A stretch of DNA of 64,000 nt from Nocardia caishijiensis NBRC 108228. Its GTDB lineage: Bacteria > Actinomycetota > Actinomycetes > Mycobacteriales > Mycobacteriaceae. This document shows positions 42,345 through 51,795 of this stretch, piece after piece. How positions within the stretch are numbered: the stretch's first letter is position 1; every line of letters begins with the position of its first letter. Location: positions 248,001 to 312,000 of the forward strand of contig NZ_BDBE01000030.1 in assembly GCF_001612825.1 (NCBI RefSeq). The letters run 5' to 3'. A program made the position numbers and the translations under genes. The notes below the pieces were generated by a model. That model saw only the letters and a list, made by a program, of their open reading frames with translations, did no database searches and was not told where the DNA came from.

Positions 42345-42598
42345 AGACGCTGTACAAACCGCTCGGCATGGCCGTCGGCGTCCTCGGCGGGATCGCCGCG
42401 AGCGCGGTGTTCAACCGGGTGTGGGGTGCGGTAGCCGACGGCGGCGATCCGCCGACCTCGACCACCCGCAACGCGACCTGGCGGGAAGTGCTGCTGGCGG
42501 CGGCCCTGCAGGGGGCCATCTTCGGCCTGGTGAAAGCCGCGGTCGACCGGGCGGGAGCCACCGGCTACCAGTCGCTCACCGGAACGTGGCCCGACTGA
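42341..42598 (+). CDS. DUF4235 family membrane protein, 85 aa
   Basis: Residues 5-30 form a first helix (PLGMAVGVLGGIAASAVFNRVW). WREVLLAAALQGAIFGLVKAAVDRAG is the conserved second helix of DUF4235. It overlaps the DUF3618 gene (ATGA) and is 13 bases before the ThDP enzyme gene. Its function is unknown; the neighbourhood suggests envelope stress. Confidence 0.87.
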   Translation: MKTLYKPLGMAVGVLGGIAASAVFNRVWGAVADGGDPPTSTTRNATWREVLLAAALQGAIFGLVKAAVDRAGATGYQSLTGTWPD

Positions 42599-42611
42599 CG
42601 ACAGGAGAACC

Positions 42612-44393
42612 ATGTCCGAACAGGTAGGCGATCATGTGCTGGCCCGGCTACGGGAGTGGGGCGTCGAACAGGTCTTCGGATACCCCGGCGACGGCATCAA
42701 CGGCCTGATCGCCGCCTTCGGACGGGCCGACGACACACCGCGTTTCGTGCAGAGCAGGCACGAGGAGATGTCGGCGTTCCAGGCGGTGGGGTACGCCAAG
42801 TTCAGTGGGCGTGTCGGCGTGTGCGCGGCGACCTCGGGCCCCGGTGCCATCCACCTGCTCAACGGCCTCTACGACGCCAAACTCGATCACGTGCCGGTGG
42901 TGGCGATCGTGGGGCAGACCGCGCGCAGCGCGATGGGCGGCAACTACCAGCAGGAAGTGGATCTGCAGGCGCTGTTCAAGGACGTGGCGTCCGAGTACCT
43001 CGTCGAGGTCAATGTCGCCGACCAGCTCCCCAACGCACTCGATCGGGCGTTTCGCACCGCCCTGGCGCGACGTGCGCCGACGGCCGTCATCATCCCGGCC
43101 GATCTCCAGGAGGAACCCTACGAACCACCTGCGCACGCCTTCAAGGAGGTGCCGTCGAGCCCGCCGAGCGCACCCCTGACGACGTCGGTACCGGTGCGCT
43201 CCGAGCTGGAACGCGCGGCGGCCGTACTCGAAGCGGGCACCAAAGTGGCCGTCCTGATCGGGCAGGGCGCACGGGGCGCGGCGGACGAGGTGCTCGAGAT
43301 CGCCGAGCTGACCGGTGCGGGCATCGCCAAGGCACTGCTCGGCAAGGACGTACTCAGCGACGAATTGCCGTTCGTCACCGGCTCGATCGGTCTGCTCGGC
43401 ACCCGCCCCAGCTACGAGCTGATGCGCGACTGCGACACCCTGCTCATCGTCGGCTCCAACTTCCCCTACAGCCAGTTCCTGCCCGAATACGATCAGGCCC
43501 GCGCGGTGCAGATCGACCTCGACGGCGCCCTCGTCGGGATGCGCTACCCGACCGAGGTGAACCTCGTCGGCGACGCGAAAGCCACCCTGCGCCAGCTGAT
43601 TCCGATGATCCGGTACAAGCAGGACCGGTCCTGGCGTGACACGGTCGAGGAGAATGTGGCCCGCTGGTGGCAGACGCTGGAGAACCAGTCGATGCTCGAC
43701 GCCGAACCGGCCAATCCCATGCGCGTCGTGTGGGAACTGTCGCAGCGCATCCCCGACGACGCGATCGTCACCGCCGACTCGGGTTCGTCCACCACCTGGT
43801 ACGCCCGCTGCCTGCGGATGCGCGGCACCATGCGGGGATCCCTGTCGGGCACGTTGGCGAGCATGGGCGCGGGTGTGCCGTACGCGATCGGCGCCAAGTT
43901 CGCCCACCCGGAGCGTCCCGTGATCGCCCTGGTCGGTGACGGTGCCATGCAGATGAACGGGCTGAACGAACTGCTGACCATCCAGCGCTACCAGGACCGG
44001 TGGTCCGATCAACGGCTCATCGTGTGCGTGTTCCACAACAACGACCTCAACATGGTCACCTGGGAACTACGCGCCATGGGCGGCGCCCCGAAATTCGAGG
44101 AATCGCAGACACTTCCGGACGTTTCCTACGCCGACATCGCGCGCTGCGCGGGCATGGTCGGGATCAACGTGGACAGATCCGAGGACATCGGCACGGCCTG
44201 GGACCGCGCTCTGGCCGCGGATCGGCCGGTGCTCCTGGACATCCGGTGCGATCCCGAGGTGCCGCCGCTGCCGCCGCACGCCACCGCCGACCAGGTCAAG
44301 GATCTCGGACGTGCTGTGCTGCAAGGTGATCCGGGCGCGTGGCGGCTGCTGGTGCAGGGTGTGAAGACCAAGGCTCAGGAACTGCGTCGCTGA
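42612..44393 (+). CDS. Thiamine-diphosphate enzyme, pyruvate oxidase/dehydrogenase (quinone)-like, 593 aa
   Basis: A three-domain ThDP enzyme of the POX/acetolactate-synthase family. The N-terminal ThDP-PYR domain has the catalytic Glu in SRHEEMSAFQAVGYAKF. The central domain (about 190-330) may bind FAD. The C-terminal ThDP-PP domain has VGDGAMQMNGLNE through VFHNND, the Mg2+/ThDP motif. Its closest pattern is pyruvate:quinone oxidoreductase, giving acetate and CO2, but a related 2-keto acid decarboxylase is possible. AGGAGA precedes ATG 42612. A perfect terminator follows. It is last in the unit begun by the holin-like gene. Confidence 0.88.
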   Translation: MSEQVGDHVLARLREWGVEQVFGYPGDGINGLIAAFGRADDTPRFVQSRHEEMSAFQAVGYAKFSGRVGVCAATSGPGAIHLLNGLYDAKLDHVPVVAIVGQTARSAMGGNYQQEVDLQALFKDVASEYLVEVNVADQLPNALDRAFRTALARRAPTAVIIPADLQEEPYEPPAHAFKEVPSSPPSAPLTTSVPVRSELERAAAVLEAGTKVAVLIGQGARGAADEVLEIAELTGAGIAKALLGKDVLSDELPFVTGSIGLLGTRPSYELMRDCDTLLIVGSNFPYSQFLPEYDQARAVQIDLDGALVGMRYPTEVNLVGDAKATLRQLIPMIRYKQDRSWRDTVEENVARWWQTLENQSMLDAEPANPMRVVWELSQRIPDDAIVTADSGSSTTWYARCLRMRGTMRGSLSGTLASMGAGVPYAIGAKFAHPERPVIALVGDGAMQMNGLNELLTIQRYQDRWSDQRLIVCVFHNNDLNMVTWELRAMGGAPKFEESQTLPDVSYADIARCAGMVGINVDRSEDIGTAWDRALAADRPVLLDIRCDPEVPPLPPHATADQVKDLGRAVLQGDPGAWRLLVQGVKTKAQELRR

Positions 44394-44395
44394 GG

Positions 44396-44424
44396 GTGGT
44401 GGCCGACCACGGGTCGGCCACCAC
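44396..44424. terminator. Hairpin terminator between convergent genes
   Basis: Perfect 12-bp arms GTGGTGGCCGAC (44396-44407) and complement (44413-44424) around CACGG, three bases after the ThDP enzyme stop and eight before the end of the convergent glycine-zipper gene. It probably serves both. Confidence 0.82.
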
Positions 44425-44431
44425 GGCCTCG

Positions 44432-44977
44432 CTACGGCGTGGAGTAACCGATCAGAGCGCCGATGCCCGCGCCGATCGGAATGGTCACCAGCGCCCCGAC
44501 ACCACCGAGGAAGAAGCCGAGCACAGCGCCGATTCCGGCACCGATGAGCGCGCCGATCCCCGCGTTGTGCTGCTTACGGGCCTGAGTGTCGGCCGCCTCG
44601 TCGACGAACTCGGCCATGTTGGCGGTGACGGCGGCGGGCGCGGCCACCGGCGTCAGCGTGAGCGAACGACCGTCGGCGGCGATCGACGCCGCCAGATCGA
44701 ATGTGCCTGCGGTCGAGGCGATCCGGGTCGGAATCGACGCGACCACGCGGCCCTCGCGATCGGCGAGCGTGACGGTCCCGCCCGCGAGGGTGAAGGTGCC
44801 GTCGACCACCGAGGTGGTGAGTCCCGCCCCGTCGGTGGAGGGGCTCGCGGTGAACGCCACTCCGCTCTCGGTGCCGTGGACAACCGGGGCGGCCGTCGGT
44901 GCGGCGTGGGCGTTGGTGGTGGCGGTGAGGCCGACAGCCCCGACCGCGAGGACAGCGACCGCGCAGAATCTCTTCAT
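44432..44977 (-). CDS. Secreted glycine-zipper protein, 181 aa
   Basis: A Sec signal peptide (MKRFCAVAVLAVGAVGLTA, cleavage near AHA-AP) precedes a beta-rich domain of about 100 residues (TLAGGTVTLADREGRVVASI). A glycine-zipper tail follows (GIGALIGAGIGAVLGFFLGG and GAGIGALIGYS), which can insert in or associate with membranes. This layout is common in Nocardia-type genomes; the role is unknown. ATG 44977 has GGAGGGG upstream. Confidence 0.82.
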   Translation of the reverse strand: MKRFCAVAVLAVGAVGLTATTNAHAAPTAAPVVHGTESGVAFTASPSTDGAGLTTSVVDGTFTLAGGTVTLADREGRVVASIPTRIASTAGTFDLAASIAADGRSLTLTPVAAPAAVTANMAEFVDEAADTQARKQHNAGIGALIGAGIGAVLGFFLGGVGALVTIPIGAGIGALIGYSTP

Positions 44978-45236
44978 CTTGCCCCTCCAGTCTGCCCGCC
45001 TACGTCCGGCGGAACATCCTCTGCCGGACCGGATCTCGGCCCGAGATCATCTTCACACTGTCTGCATCGAATGTGAACCCACCAGCGGTCATACCGGAAA
45101 AACATCACCGAATGGACGCATCGGCCGAATGAGATTGCCACACCATAGATTTCGTTGTGCACCGGAAATTGCCATATGCGGGATCCGAATTTTCTCGGCA
45201 GGATGAGATTTCGAGTGTTCGACCGAGAGGAACGTC

Positions 45237-46073
45237 ATGACGATCCTGGTGACAGGAGCAACAGGCAGTGTGGGGCGCAAGGTCGTGGATCAACTGGTCG
45301 CGCGAGGGGTGTCCGATATCCGGGCGTTGACGGTGAACCCGGCGAAGGCGGCGCTGCCCGCCGGGGTGGTGCCGGTGCGGGGCAATCTGCGACGACCGGA
45401 GACCCTGGGCGGAGCCTTCGACGGGGTGGAACGGATCTATCTCGCCCCCGCGCCAGAGGTCGCCGGGGAGGTGCTCGCGCTGGCTGCCGCGTCCGGCGTC
45501 CGGCATGTCGTCGACCTGTCCGGCGAACCCGACAGTTGGTGGGGGAGTGTGAACAACGCTGTCGAGGACAGTGGGTTGGCGTGGACACACCTGTGGCCCG
45601 CCGACTTCATGGAGAACAGCACGGTGTGGGCGCGACAGATCCGCGAGACCGGCGCGGTCCGCGAACCGCGGCCCGACATGGCCACCGCGCCCGTCGCGAT
45701 GGACGACATCGCCGCCGTCGCCGCCACCGCCCTACTCGATGACACCCACTTCGGTCGCGCCTACCCGTTGGCAGGCCCCGAAGTCATCACCCGCGTCGAA
45801 CAGGTCGCCCACATCGCCGACGCCATCGGTCGCGAGATCACCTTCATCGAGTCCGATCGGGCGGCGACCATTGCCGCCCTGGCACCGAGCATGGGCGAGA
45901 ACACCGAGTGGTTCGTCGACAACGTCCTGCTCGGCTACTCCCCGCCGACCGACACCCTCCCGATCACCAGCGTCGAAGACATCGTCGGCCGCCGCGCCAT
46001 CACCTTCCGCGAATGGGCGAAAGCCAATGCCGAGCAGTTCATCGGCGGTAAGCCGACACCGCCGACGACTTAG
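45237..46073 (+). CDS. NmrA/SDR-family NAD(P)-binding protein, 278 aa
   Basis: The N-terminal Rossmann motif TILVTGATGSVGRKVVDQL is that of atypical SDR/NmrA-like proteins. HVVDLSGEPDSWWGSV replaces the classic YxxxK, so catalysis is doubtful and a redox-sensing or quinone-reductase role is possible. The C-terminal region (ITRVEQVAHIADAIGREITFI) is the substrate-side domain. GAGAGGAA precedes ATG 45237. The promoter region (45100-45236) is noticeably A/T-rich. Its stop overlaps that of pepN on the other strand. Confidence 0.82.
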   Translation: MTILVTGATGSVGRKVVDQLVARGVSDIRALTVNPAKAALPAGVVPVRGNLRRPETLGGAFDGVERIYLAPAPEVAGEVLALAAASGVRHVVDLSGEPDSWWGSVNNAVEDSGLAWTHLWPADFMENSTVWARQIRETGAVREPRPDMATAPVAMDDIAAVAATALLDDTHFGRAYPLAGPEVITRVEQVAHIADAIGREITFIESDRAATIAALAPSMGENTEWFVDNVLLGYSPPTDTLPITSVEDIVGRRAITFREWAKANAEQFIGGKPTPPTT

Positions 46074-48550
46074 GGGCAACCGAGGCCGCGGACGCGGAGT
46101 TCGCGCGCGAGGTGATCGCGCTGTTCGACCACCAGCCGTCGCAAGGCGGCCGGTGCCTCGGTGTTCGCGGTGAGCCAGTTGTCCACGGGCGCAAGGGAGT
46201 CGGCGGCAGGGAAGAGGCCGATGACGATGCGTCGGGCGAGTTCGATGCTGCGCTGCTCCCAGGTCGGGCGAAGACGGGCGAAGTACTCCGTGTCATAGGT
46301 GGCGATCAGGTCTCGGCGAGCGCCCGCGCGGAAGCCGTCGATCGCGGCGTCGAGGTGGTCGTTGGTGAGTGTTGTGTCGTCGAAGATCTGTGACCATGCG
46401 GCGGCTTTGACCTCCTGGTCCGGGCGGGCGGCCATGGCACGCAGGTGGGCGGTGCGACCCGAGGCGGTGTCGTCGCGTTCGAGTTCGGTGTCCAGGTCCT
46501 CGATGGACGCGGCGCCCGTCGCGGCCAGCGCCGTCCAGAAGGCCCAGCGCAGATCGGGGTCGAGGGCAAGGCCCTTCGGGGCGGCGGCGTCGCCGAGCAG
46601 GATGGCGCGCAGAACGGTGGCACGACTCGCGTCGACGGTGGCGGCACTCGCGGTGGCCCGCGCCCACGCGAGCTGCTCGCCGGAACCTGGAGCAGCCGAA
46701 TGCACCGCTGTCCAGCAGGATTCGAGCCATTCGTGCCGCCATCTGTCGCGTTCGGCGGTGGGTAGGTAGTGGGCGATGGCGAAGGAGGCGTTGCCGAGGA
46801 CGGCGGTGAGCAGGGCCATGTTGGATTCGGCGGGAGCGAAATCACGGGCCATTGTCAGATAGCGGCCGACGGCGAGTTCGCCGTCGCGGGTGGCGTTCCA
46901 CAGCGCCGACCAGATCAGCCCGCGGGCCAGGGGGTCGAGTACGCGATCGAGCGAACGCTCCACGGTGGCGAGGGAATCACCGTCGAGGCGCACCTTCGCA
47001 TAGGTGAGATCGCCGTCGTTGAGCAACCGCAGGGGAGCGGGGGACAGGGTGACCGGGGTGCGCTCCTCGGCGATGTCGACCTCCACCCGGTCGCGGCGCA
47101 CGAGGTTGCCGTCGGGGTCGAAGTCGTAGAGGCCGACCGCGAGCCGGTGCGGGCGTGGATCTGTCTGCACGATGTGATTGCCGTCGAGCGACACGGTGGA
47201 GACTCCGGTCGTCTGCAACCAGGCCCGCGCCCACCCGCTCAGGTCCCGGCAGGACTCGGCGGACAACTCGGTCAGCAGGTCGGTCAGCGTCGTGTTGCCG
47301 AAGGCGTGCGCCCGGAAATAGCGTCGCGCCCCGGCGAAGAACGCCTCTCGGCCGACGTAGGCCACGAGCTGCTTCAGCACGCTCGCGCCCTTGGCGTAGG
47401 TGATGCCGTCGAAGTTGAGCTTGGCCGCCTCGAGATCGGTGATGTCGGCGACGATCGGGTGCGTGGTTGGCAGCTGGTCCTGCAGGTACGCCCATGCCTT
47501 CCGGCGATTCGCGAACGCCACCCACGCATCGGTCCACTCCGTGGCTTCCGCGCTGGCCAGCGCACCCATGTAGTCGGCGAAGGATTCCTTGAGCCACAGG
47601 TCGTCCCACCACACCATGGTCACCAGATCGCCGAACCACATGTGTGCCATCTCGTGCAGGATCGTGTTCGCCCGGCACTCGTACTGCGCGGCCGTCGCGG
47701 CACCGCGGAACACGTAAGCCTCGGTGAAGGTGACCAGGCCCGGGTTCTCCATGGCGCCGAGGTTGTATTCGGGAACGAACACCTGGTCGTATTTGCCCCA
47801 CGGATAGGGGTAGGCGAAATGCTCGGTGAAGAAGTCGAGGCCCTGTCGGGTCACCTGGAGAATCGTGTCCGCGTCGAGATACCGGGCCAGCGAAGCACGG
47901 CAGAGCACACCGAGCGGGATCGTGAGTTCCCCTCGGCTCCAAGAGGATTCGACTCGGTGATACGGACCGGCCGCGACCGCGGTGATATAGGTGGAGATCG
48001 GCAGCGTCGGTGCGAACTCCACCGTCTGGTCGGCACCCTCGACGGTCACGGCGTCGGCCGACTGGTTCGAGACCACTTCCCAGCCGTCGGGTGCGGTGAC
48101 GACGAAAGTGAACGGCGCCTTCATGTCCGGTTGTTCGAAGCACGCGAACACCCGCCGCGCGTCCGCAGGCTCGTACTGGGTGTAGAGGTAGGTGCTGTCG
48201 TCGGTCGGATCGTGGAACCGGTGCAGACCCTCACCGGAACGGCTGTACTCGCCGACCGCGCGCACCGTGACGACGTTCGTTGCCGACAGCCCGGTCAGGA
48301 CGATACGTGCGCCGTCGTAGTCGGCCGCTACCTCTTGCCCGTTCACTGTCACCGATTCGACTGCGAGACCGAGGAAATCGAGCCAGGTCTCCACCACTGT
48401 CGCGTCGAAGGTGACGGTCGTAGTCGTGGCGAACCCCGCACGTGAGTGATCGGCGGCGCCGGACAGATCGAGTTCGACACGGTAGTCGCGCACGGTGACC
48501 GTGGCGGATCGCGCGGCGGTCTCGGAGCGGGTGAGGTTCGCGGTAGTCAC
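46070..48550 (-). CDS. pepN: Aminopeptidase N (M1 family), 826 aa
   Basis: The exopeptidase motif NLGAMENPGLVTF and zinc motif HEMAHMWFGD with the downstream Glu in WLKESFADYMG are complete. An N-terminal beta domain (about 1-200) and a C-terminal helical ERAP1-like domain (about 450-826) complete the M1 architecture. The length fits actinobacterial PepN. I start at GTG 48550 (TTANLTRSE), where homologous proteins usually begin; upstream frame to 48697 is Pro/Arg-rich shadow. It removes N-terminal residues from peptides in the cytosol. Confidence 0.93.
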   Translation of the reverse strand: MTTANLTRSETAARSATVTVRDYRVELDLSGAADHSRAGFATTTTVTFDATVVETWLDFLGLAVESVTVNGQEVAADYDGARIVLTGLSATNVVTVRAVGEYSRSGEGLHRFHDPTDDSTYLYTQYEPADARRVFACFEQPDMKAPFTFVVTAPDGWEVVSNQSADAVTVEGADQTVEFAPTLPISTYITAVAAGPYHRVESSWSRGELTIPLGVLCRASLARYLDADTILQVTRQGLDFFTEHFAYPYPWGKYDQVFVPEYNLGAMENPGLVTFTEAYVFRGAATAAQYECRANTILHEMAHMWFGDLVTMVWWDDLWLKESFADYMGALASAEATEWTDAWVAFANRRKAWAYLQDQLPTTHPIVADITDLEAAKLNFDGITYAKGASVLKQLVAYVGREAFFAGARRYFRAHAFGNTTLTDLLTELSAESCRDLSGWARAWLQTTGVSTVSLDGNHIVQTDPRPHRLAVGLYDFDPDGNLVRRDRVEVDIAEERTPVTLSPAPLRLLNDGDLTYAKVRLDGDSLATVERSLDRVLDPLARGLIWSALWNATRDGELAVGRYLTMARDFAPAESNMALLTAVLGNASFAIAHYLPTAERDRWRHEWLESCWTAVHSAAPGSGEQLAWARATASAATVDASRATVLRAILLGDAAAPKGLALDPDLRWAFWTALAATGAASIEDLDTELERDDTASGRTAHLRAMAARPDQEVKAAAWSQIFDDTTLTNDHLDAAIDGFRAGARRDLIATYDTEYFARLRPTWEQRSIELARRIVIGLFPAADSLAPVDNWLTANTEAPAALRRLVVEQRDHLARELRVRGLGCP

Positions 48551-48812
48551 GGTCCGATCCTGCCAGCCCTCGGCCAGGGTAGGGGAGTCGTGATCAGAAG
48601 AGCCCGAATTCTGCTGGGGCCGAGGAAGGTTCCGTGGGGCCAGGTGGCGCGATGTAAGGCACCGCGACCGCAGTGCATCCGTGAACACCGATAGCAAACA
48701 AAGAACATGCTGTTAGGTAGATATGCGCATCTAACCATATATCGACTAATCGACCCCACATGACCGGCTGCGCCGGTCTGCACAGGAAGGAGGGGGGCCC
48801 CTTCGGCTCATC
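48551..48812. promoter_or_regulatory. A/T-rich control region upstream of the dioxygenase/ABC operon
   Basis: This divergent interval holds the pepN promoter side and, at 48700-48760, an A/T-rich patch. At 48712-48736 lies an imperfect inverted repeat, GTTAG-GT-AGAT then ATCTAAC, around ATGCGC. CATATAT directly follows and could be a -10 box. At 48762-48778 a perfect 7-bp hairpin GACCGGC/GCCGGTC precedes G-rich sequence. The elements suggest operator, promoter and leader structure; no named riboswitch class was matched. Confidence 0.4.
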
Positions 48813-48926
48813 GTGAACAAAAGGCTGTTCGCCGCCCGCGGCGACTGGTTTCGTGTGTCCTGTTCGCGCAGGTTCGATCGAAAGGCCCTCGAATGTCCGT
48901 TCCAGCCGACACCGTGCGTGTGGTGA
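48813..48926 (+). CDS. Candidate cysteine-containing leader peptide, 37 aa
   Basis: The frame from GTG 48813 to a TGA at 48924-48926 overlaps the start of the dioxygenase gene by 34 bases. Its beginning [20 protein letters not shown] has the basic, Arg-Val-Ser-Cys pattern of the short leader peptides that precede sulfur-assimilation genes in actinobacteria. Cysteines are at 17, 28 and 35. In mycobacteria, polycysteine leader frames slow ribosomes when cysteine is scarce and control the downstream operon. No close binding site exists, so translation would need a leaderless mRNA or a weak site. This is an inference from pattern and position. Confidence 0.45.
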   Translation: MNKRLFAARGDWFRVSCSRRFDRKALECPFQPTPCVW

Positions 48927-49795
48927 AGCTCGGTGCCCACATCGGTGCCCGCGTCGACGGTGTACGCCTCGGTGGCGACCTCGACGCGCATTCGGTCGAC
49001 ACCATTCGCGCGGCACTCGCCGAACACAAGGTGATCTTCTTTCGCGGGCAGGAACATCTGACCGAGGACGGGCAGTACGAATTCGCGCGGTTGCTCGGTG
49101 TGCCGACCACGCCGCATCCCACCGTGACCTCCGCCGGGGCGAAGAGTCTGGCGATCGACTCGCATCAGACCCGATCGAACGTGTGGCACACCGATGTCAC
49201 GTTCGTGGATCGGGTGCCGAAGGCATCGATCCTGCGTGCGGTGACGCTGCCCGAATACGGCGGCACGACCACCTGGGCGTCCACTGTCGCCGCGTACGAC
49301 TCGCTCCCGGCACCGCTGAAGTCGCTCGCGGAGAACTTGCGCGCGCGTCACACGAATCGCTACGACTATGCGGCCGATGTCGTTGACCGGACGGATGATT
49401 TCGGCCGGGCATATCGACGTGAATTCGAATCGAGGTATTTCGAGACCGAGCATCCGGTCGTGGAGGTGCACCCCGAAACCGGTGAGCGGGCGTTGTTGCT
49501 CGGTTGCTTCGTGAAGGAGATCGTCGGTGTCTCCAGTAGCGAATCGCGTGCGTTGTTCCGGCTGTTCCAGGACCGGGTGACGCGCCTCGAACACACGACG
49601 CGCTGGGATTGGTCGCTCGGCGATGTGGCGATCTGGGACAACCGGGCCACTCAGCACTACGCGGTCGACGACTACGACGGCGCACATCGGAGGCTCACCC
49701 GGATCACGCTCGGTGGACCGGTCCCGGTCGGTGTCGACGGGCGCACGAGCACGGTGATCGCGGGCGACGCACGCGACTACGCCAGTGCGGCCTGA
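48893..49795 (+). CDS. TauD/TfdA-family Fe(II)/2-oxoglutarate dioxygenase, 300 aa
   Basis: The iron facial triad is H99 and D101 (NVWHTDVTF) with H255 ([11 protein letters not shown]). The 2-oxoglutarate arginine lies in [10 protein letters not shown] (R266 or R270). The length and WHTD motif fit taurine, alkylsulfonate and alkylsulfate dioxygenases, which release sulfite or sulfate from organosulfur compounds, though the family also has betaine-type substrates. GAAAGG precedes ATG 48893. A cysteine-type leader upstream and the betaine-type importer downstream suggest a sulfur-containing quaternary or sulfonate substrate. Confidence 0.85.
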   Translation: MSVPADTVRVVKLGAHIGARVDGVRLGGDLDAHSVDTIRAALAEHKVIFFRGQEHLTEDGQYEFARLLGVPTTPHPTVTSAGAKSLAIDSHQTRSNVWHTDVTFVDRVPKASILRAVTLPEYGGTTTWASTVAAYDSLPAPLKSLAENLRARHTNRYDYAADVVDRTDDFGRAYRREFESRYFETEHPVVEVHPETGERALLLGCFVKEIVGVSSSESRALFRLFQDRVTRLEHTTRWDWSLGDVAIWDNRATQHYAVDDYDGAHRRLTRITLGGPVPVGVDGRTSTVIAGDARDYASAA

Positions 49796-49894
49796 CGCGA
49801 ATCCACCGTCGAGTGAGCGGAATCGGTTAGTCTGCGACCGCAGGTGTATCCGGCGATCGCGCGCGAATCGGTCCAGCCCGACGATGGGAATGCC

Positions 49895-50539
49895 GTGAAT
49901 TTGTGGAGCTATGTCCAGGGTCGGGGCGAGGTGCTGACCTTTCTCACCTATCAGCACGCGTCGCTGGCTTTTCAGACCGTGCTGGTGGGAACAGTTGTCG
50001 CGGTGTTGATCGCGGTGGCGGTGTACCGGCTGCCGTTGGCGTCGGCCTTGACTCTCACGTCGAGCCGGGTGGCCTTGACCATTCCGTCGCTGGCGCTGCT
50101 CGCCCTGTTGCTCGTGCCGTTCGGACTCGGTGTCGTTCCGTCGTTTCTGATGCTGGCGTTCTTCGCGGCGCTACCGGTGATCGGTAACGCGATCGTCGGT
50201 CTGCGGTCGGTGCCCGCCACGGTGGTGGAGTCGGCGCGGGGGATCGGGTTGTCGCGGTGGCGGATCCTGCTGACCGTCGAGCTGCCGATCGCCTGGCCGG
50301 TGATCCTCACCGGGATCAGGGTGTCCACGCAGATGATCGTCGGGGTCGCCGCCATCGTCGCGTATGTGCTCGGTCCCGGGCTCGGTTCGTTGATCTTCAA
50401 CGGGCTGTCTCGACTCGGCGGGGCGAACGCGCTCGAAATGGCGCTCACCGGAACCATTCTCATCGTCGTCGTCGCGTTGGTGTTCGACGCGCTGCTCGTC
50501 CTGCTCGGACGACTCACCATTGCCAAGGGGCTCGCATGA
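49895..50539 (+). CDS. Osmoprotectant-type ABC permease (OpuBB/ProW-like), 214 aa
   Basis: Five to six helices with the permease EAA-type loop SVPATVVESARGIGLSRWRILLTVELP, which contacts the ATPase. The sequence belongs to the OpuB/OsmU quaternary-amine permeases. GTG 49895 (VNLWSYVQG) is chosen from the GGGAA site and typical N-termini; an in-frame GTG at 49844 is possible, with TAGTCT at 49830-49835 as a -10 box. It overlaps the ATPase gene by four bases and is one of two permeases in the operon. Confidence 0.85.
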   Translation: MNLWSYVQGRGEVLTFLTYQHASLAFQTVLVGTVVAVLIAVAVYRLPLASALTLTSSRVALTIPSLALLALLLVPFGLGVVPSFLMLAFFAALPVIGNAIVGLRSVPATVVESARGIGLSRWRILLTVELPIAWPVILTGIRVSTQMIVGVAAIVAYVLGPGLGSLIFNGLSRLGGANALEMALTGTILIVVVALVFDALLVLLGRLTIAKGLA

Positions 50540-51795
50540 CCACGGTGACCAACCAGACCGAACGTGACGTGACCGGTGCGTCCATCGTCCTCGACTCGGT
50601 CGTGAAGCGGTACAAAGGTCAGGACAAGCCCGCCGTGGAGCGGCTCGACCTCGAGATCGAGGCAGGTGAGATCGTCGCGTTCGTCGGGCCGTCGGGGTGC
50701 GGGAAGACGACGACCCTGAAGATGATCAACCGGTTGATCGAGCCGACGGAGGGGCGGATCTTCATCGGCGGACGCGATGTCACCAGGGAGGACCCGGACA
50801 AGCTGCGTCAGTCGATCGGTTACGTCATCCAGTCCGGTGGGTTGTTCCCGCACTGGTCGGTGGCCAAGAACATCGGGGCGATTCCCCGGGTGCTCGGGTG
50901 GGACAAGAAACGCATCGCCGAGCGGACCGAATACCTGCTCGATCTGGTGGGTCTCGACTCGGCCACCTTCGCCGACCGGTTGCCCAAGGACATGTCGGGT
51001 GGACAGCAGCAGCGGGTGGGGGTGGCGCGGGCGCTGGCCGCTGATCCGCCCGTGTTGCTGATGGACGAGCCGTTCGGCGCCGTCGACCCGATCACGCGAG
51101 TTCGCCTACAGGACAGTCTGATCGCGATCCAGCACGAGCTCGGTAAGACCATCGTCGTGGTCACCCACGATTTCGAGGAGGCGACCAAGCTCGGCGACCG
51201 GGTGCTGATCCTGTCCGAGGGCGGGCATGTCGAACAGTACGCACGGCCGGAGGAGATTCTGACCGATCCGGCGACACCCTTCGTGGAGGAATTCGTCGGG
51301 TCGGGCGCGAAGTTGGCGTATCTGACGGTGTCGCGGGTGGGTGACGTGGCGGTCGATCCGGTGACGACCGCGCGGATCGGTGAACCGGCGAAAGAGGTGA
51401 TCGGTCGGGCGACGCGCGCCGGACACACCTGGGTGGTCGTGGTCGATTCGGCGGACCGGCCGCGGTCGTGGCCGTCGCTGCGGGAGGTGGCGAGCAAGCC
51501 GGAGGTGTCGGACTATCTGGATCGGCGGCTACCGGTGGTTTCGCAGTCGTCCACGCTGAACGACGCGCTCGACGCCATGCTCGCCGCCAGTCAGGGCGCC
51601 ACGCTGGTCACCGACGGGCGGGGCAGGGTGGTCGGTTCGCTCAGTATCGGCGCGGTGACCGATGTGATCCAGACCAAGCTCGCCGAAGCGCACAATGCCG
51701 AGGACGAGACCTCGTACGAGACCTATGTCGACGGTTCGGACCCGACACCGACGCCGGTGGTCGCGGCCGAGCCGGGGCCGGGTGATCCCGCGTGA
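50536..51795 (+). CDS. Osmoprotectant-type ABC ATPase with CBS domains (OpuBA/ProV-like), 419 aa
   Basis: Residues 15-255 are an ABC ATPase: Walker A VGPSGCGKTTTLKMINRL, signature MSGGQQQRVGVARAL, Walker B VLLMDEPFGAVDP, and the switch His in VVTHDFEEA. Residues 290-400 carry a CBS-type pair (VVSQSSTLNDALDAMLA, GATLVTDGRGRVVGSLS), which in OpuA-type importers senses ionic strength or nucleotides. The first CBS half looks degenerate. It starts at ATG 50536 within the permease stop and ends in a GTGA overlap with the second permease. Confidence 0.92.
   Translation: MTTVTNQTERDVTGASIVLDSVVKRYKGQDKPAVERLDLEIEAGEIVAFVGPSGCGKTTTLKMINRLIEPTEGRIFIGGRDVTREDPDKLRQSIGYVIQSGGLFPHWSVAKNIGAIPRVLGWDKKRIAERTEYLLDLVGLDSATFADRLPKDMSGGQQQRVGVARALAADPPVLLMDEPFGAVDPITRVRLQDSLIAIQHELGKTIVVVTHDFEEATKLGDRVLILSEGGHVEQYARPEEILTDPATPFVEEFVGSGAKLAYLTVSRVGDVAVDPVTTARIGEPAKEVIGRATRAGHTWVVVVDSADRPRSWPSLREVASKPEVSDYLDRRLPVVSQSSTLNDALDAMLAASQGATLVTDGRGRVVGSLSIGAVTDVIQTKLAEAHNAEDETSYETYVDGSDPTPTPVVAAEPGPGDPA

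Noticed and set aside
48780..48890. Known riboswitch in the dioxygenase leader
   Set aside because: Several small helices can be drawn (GACCGGC/GCCGGTC, GAACA/TGTTC, GCCG/CGGC), but they match no riboswitch class I know; the leader-peptide reading explains the region better.
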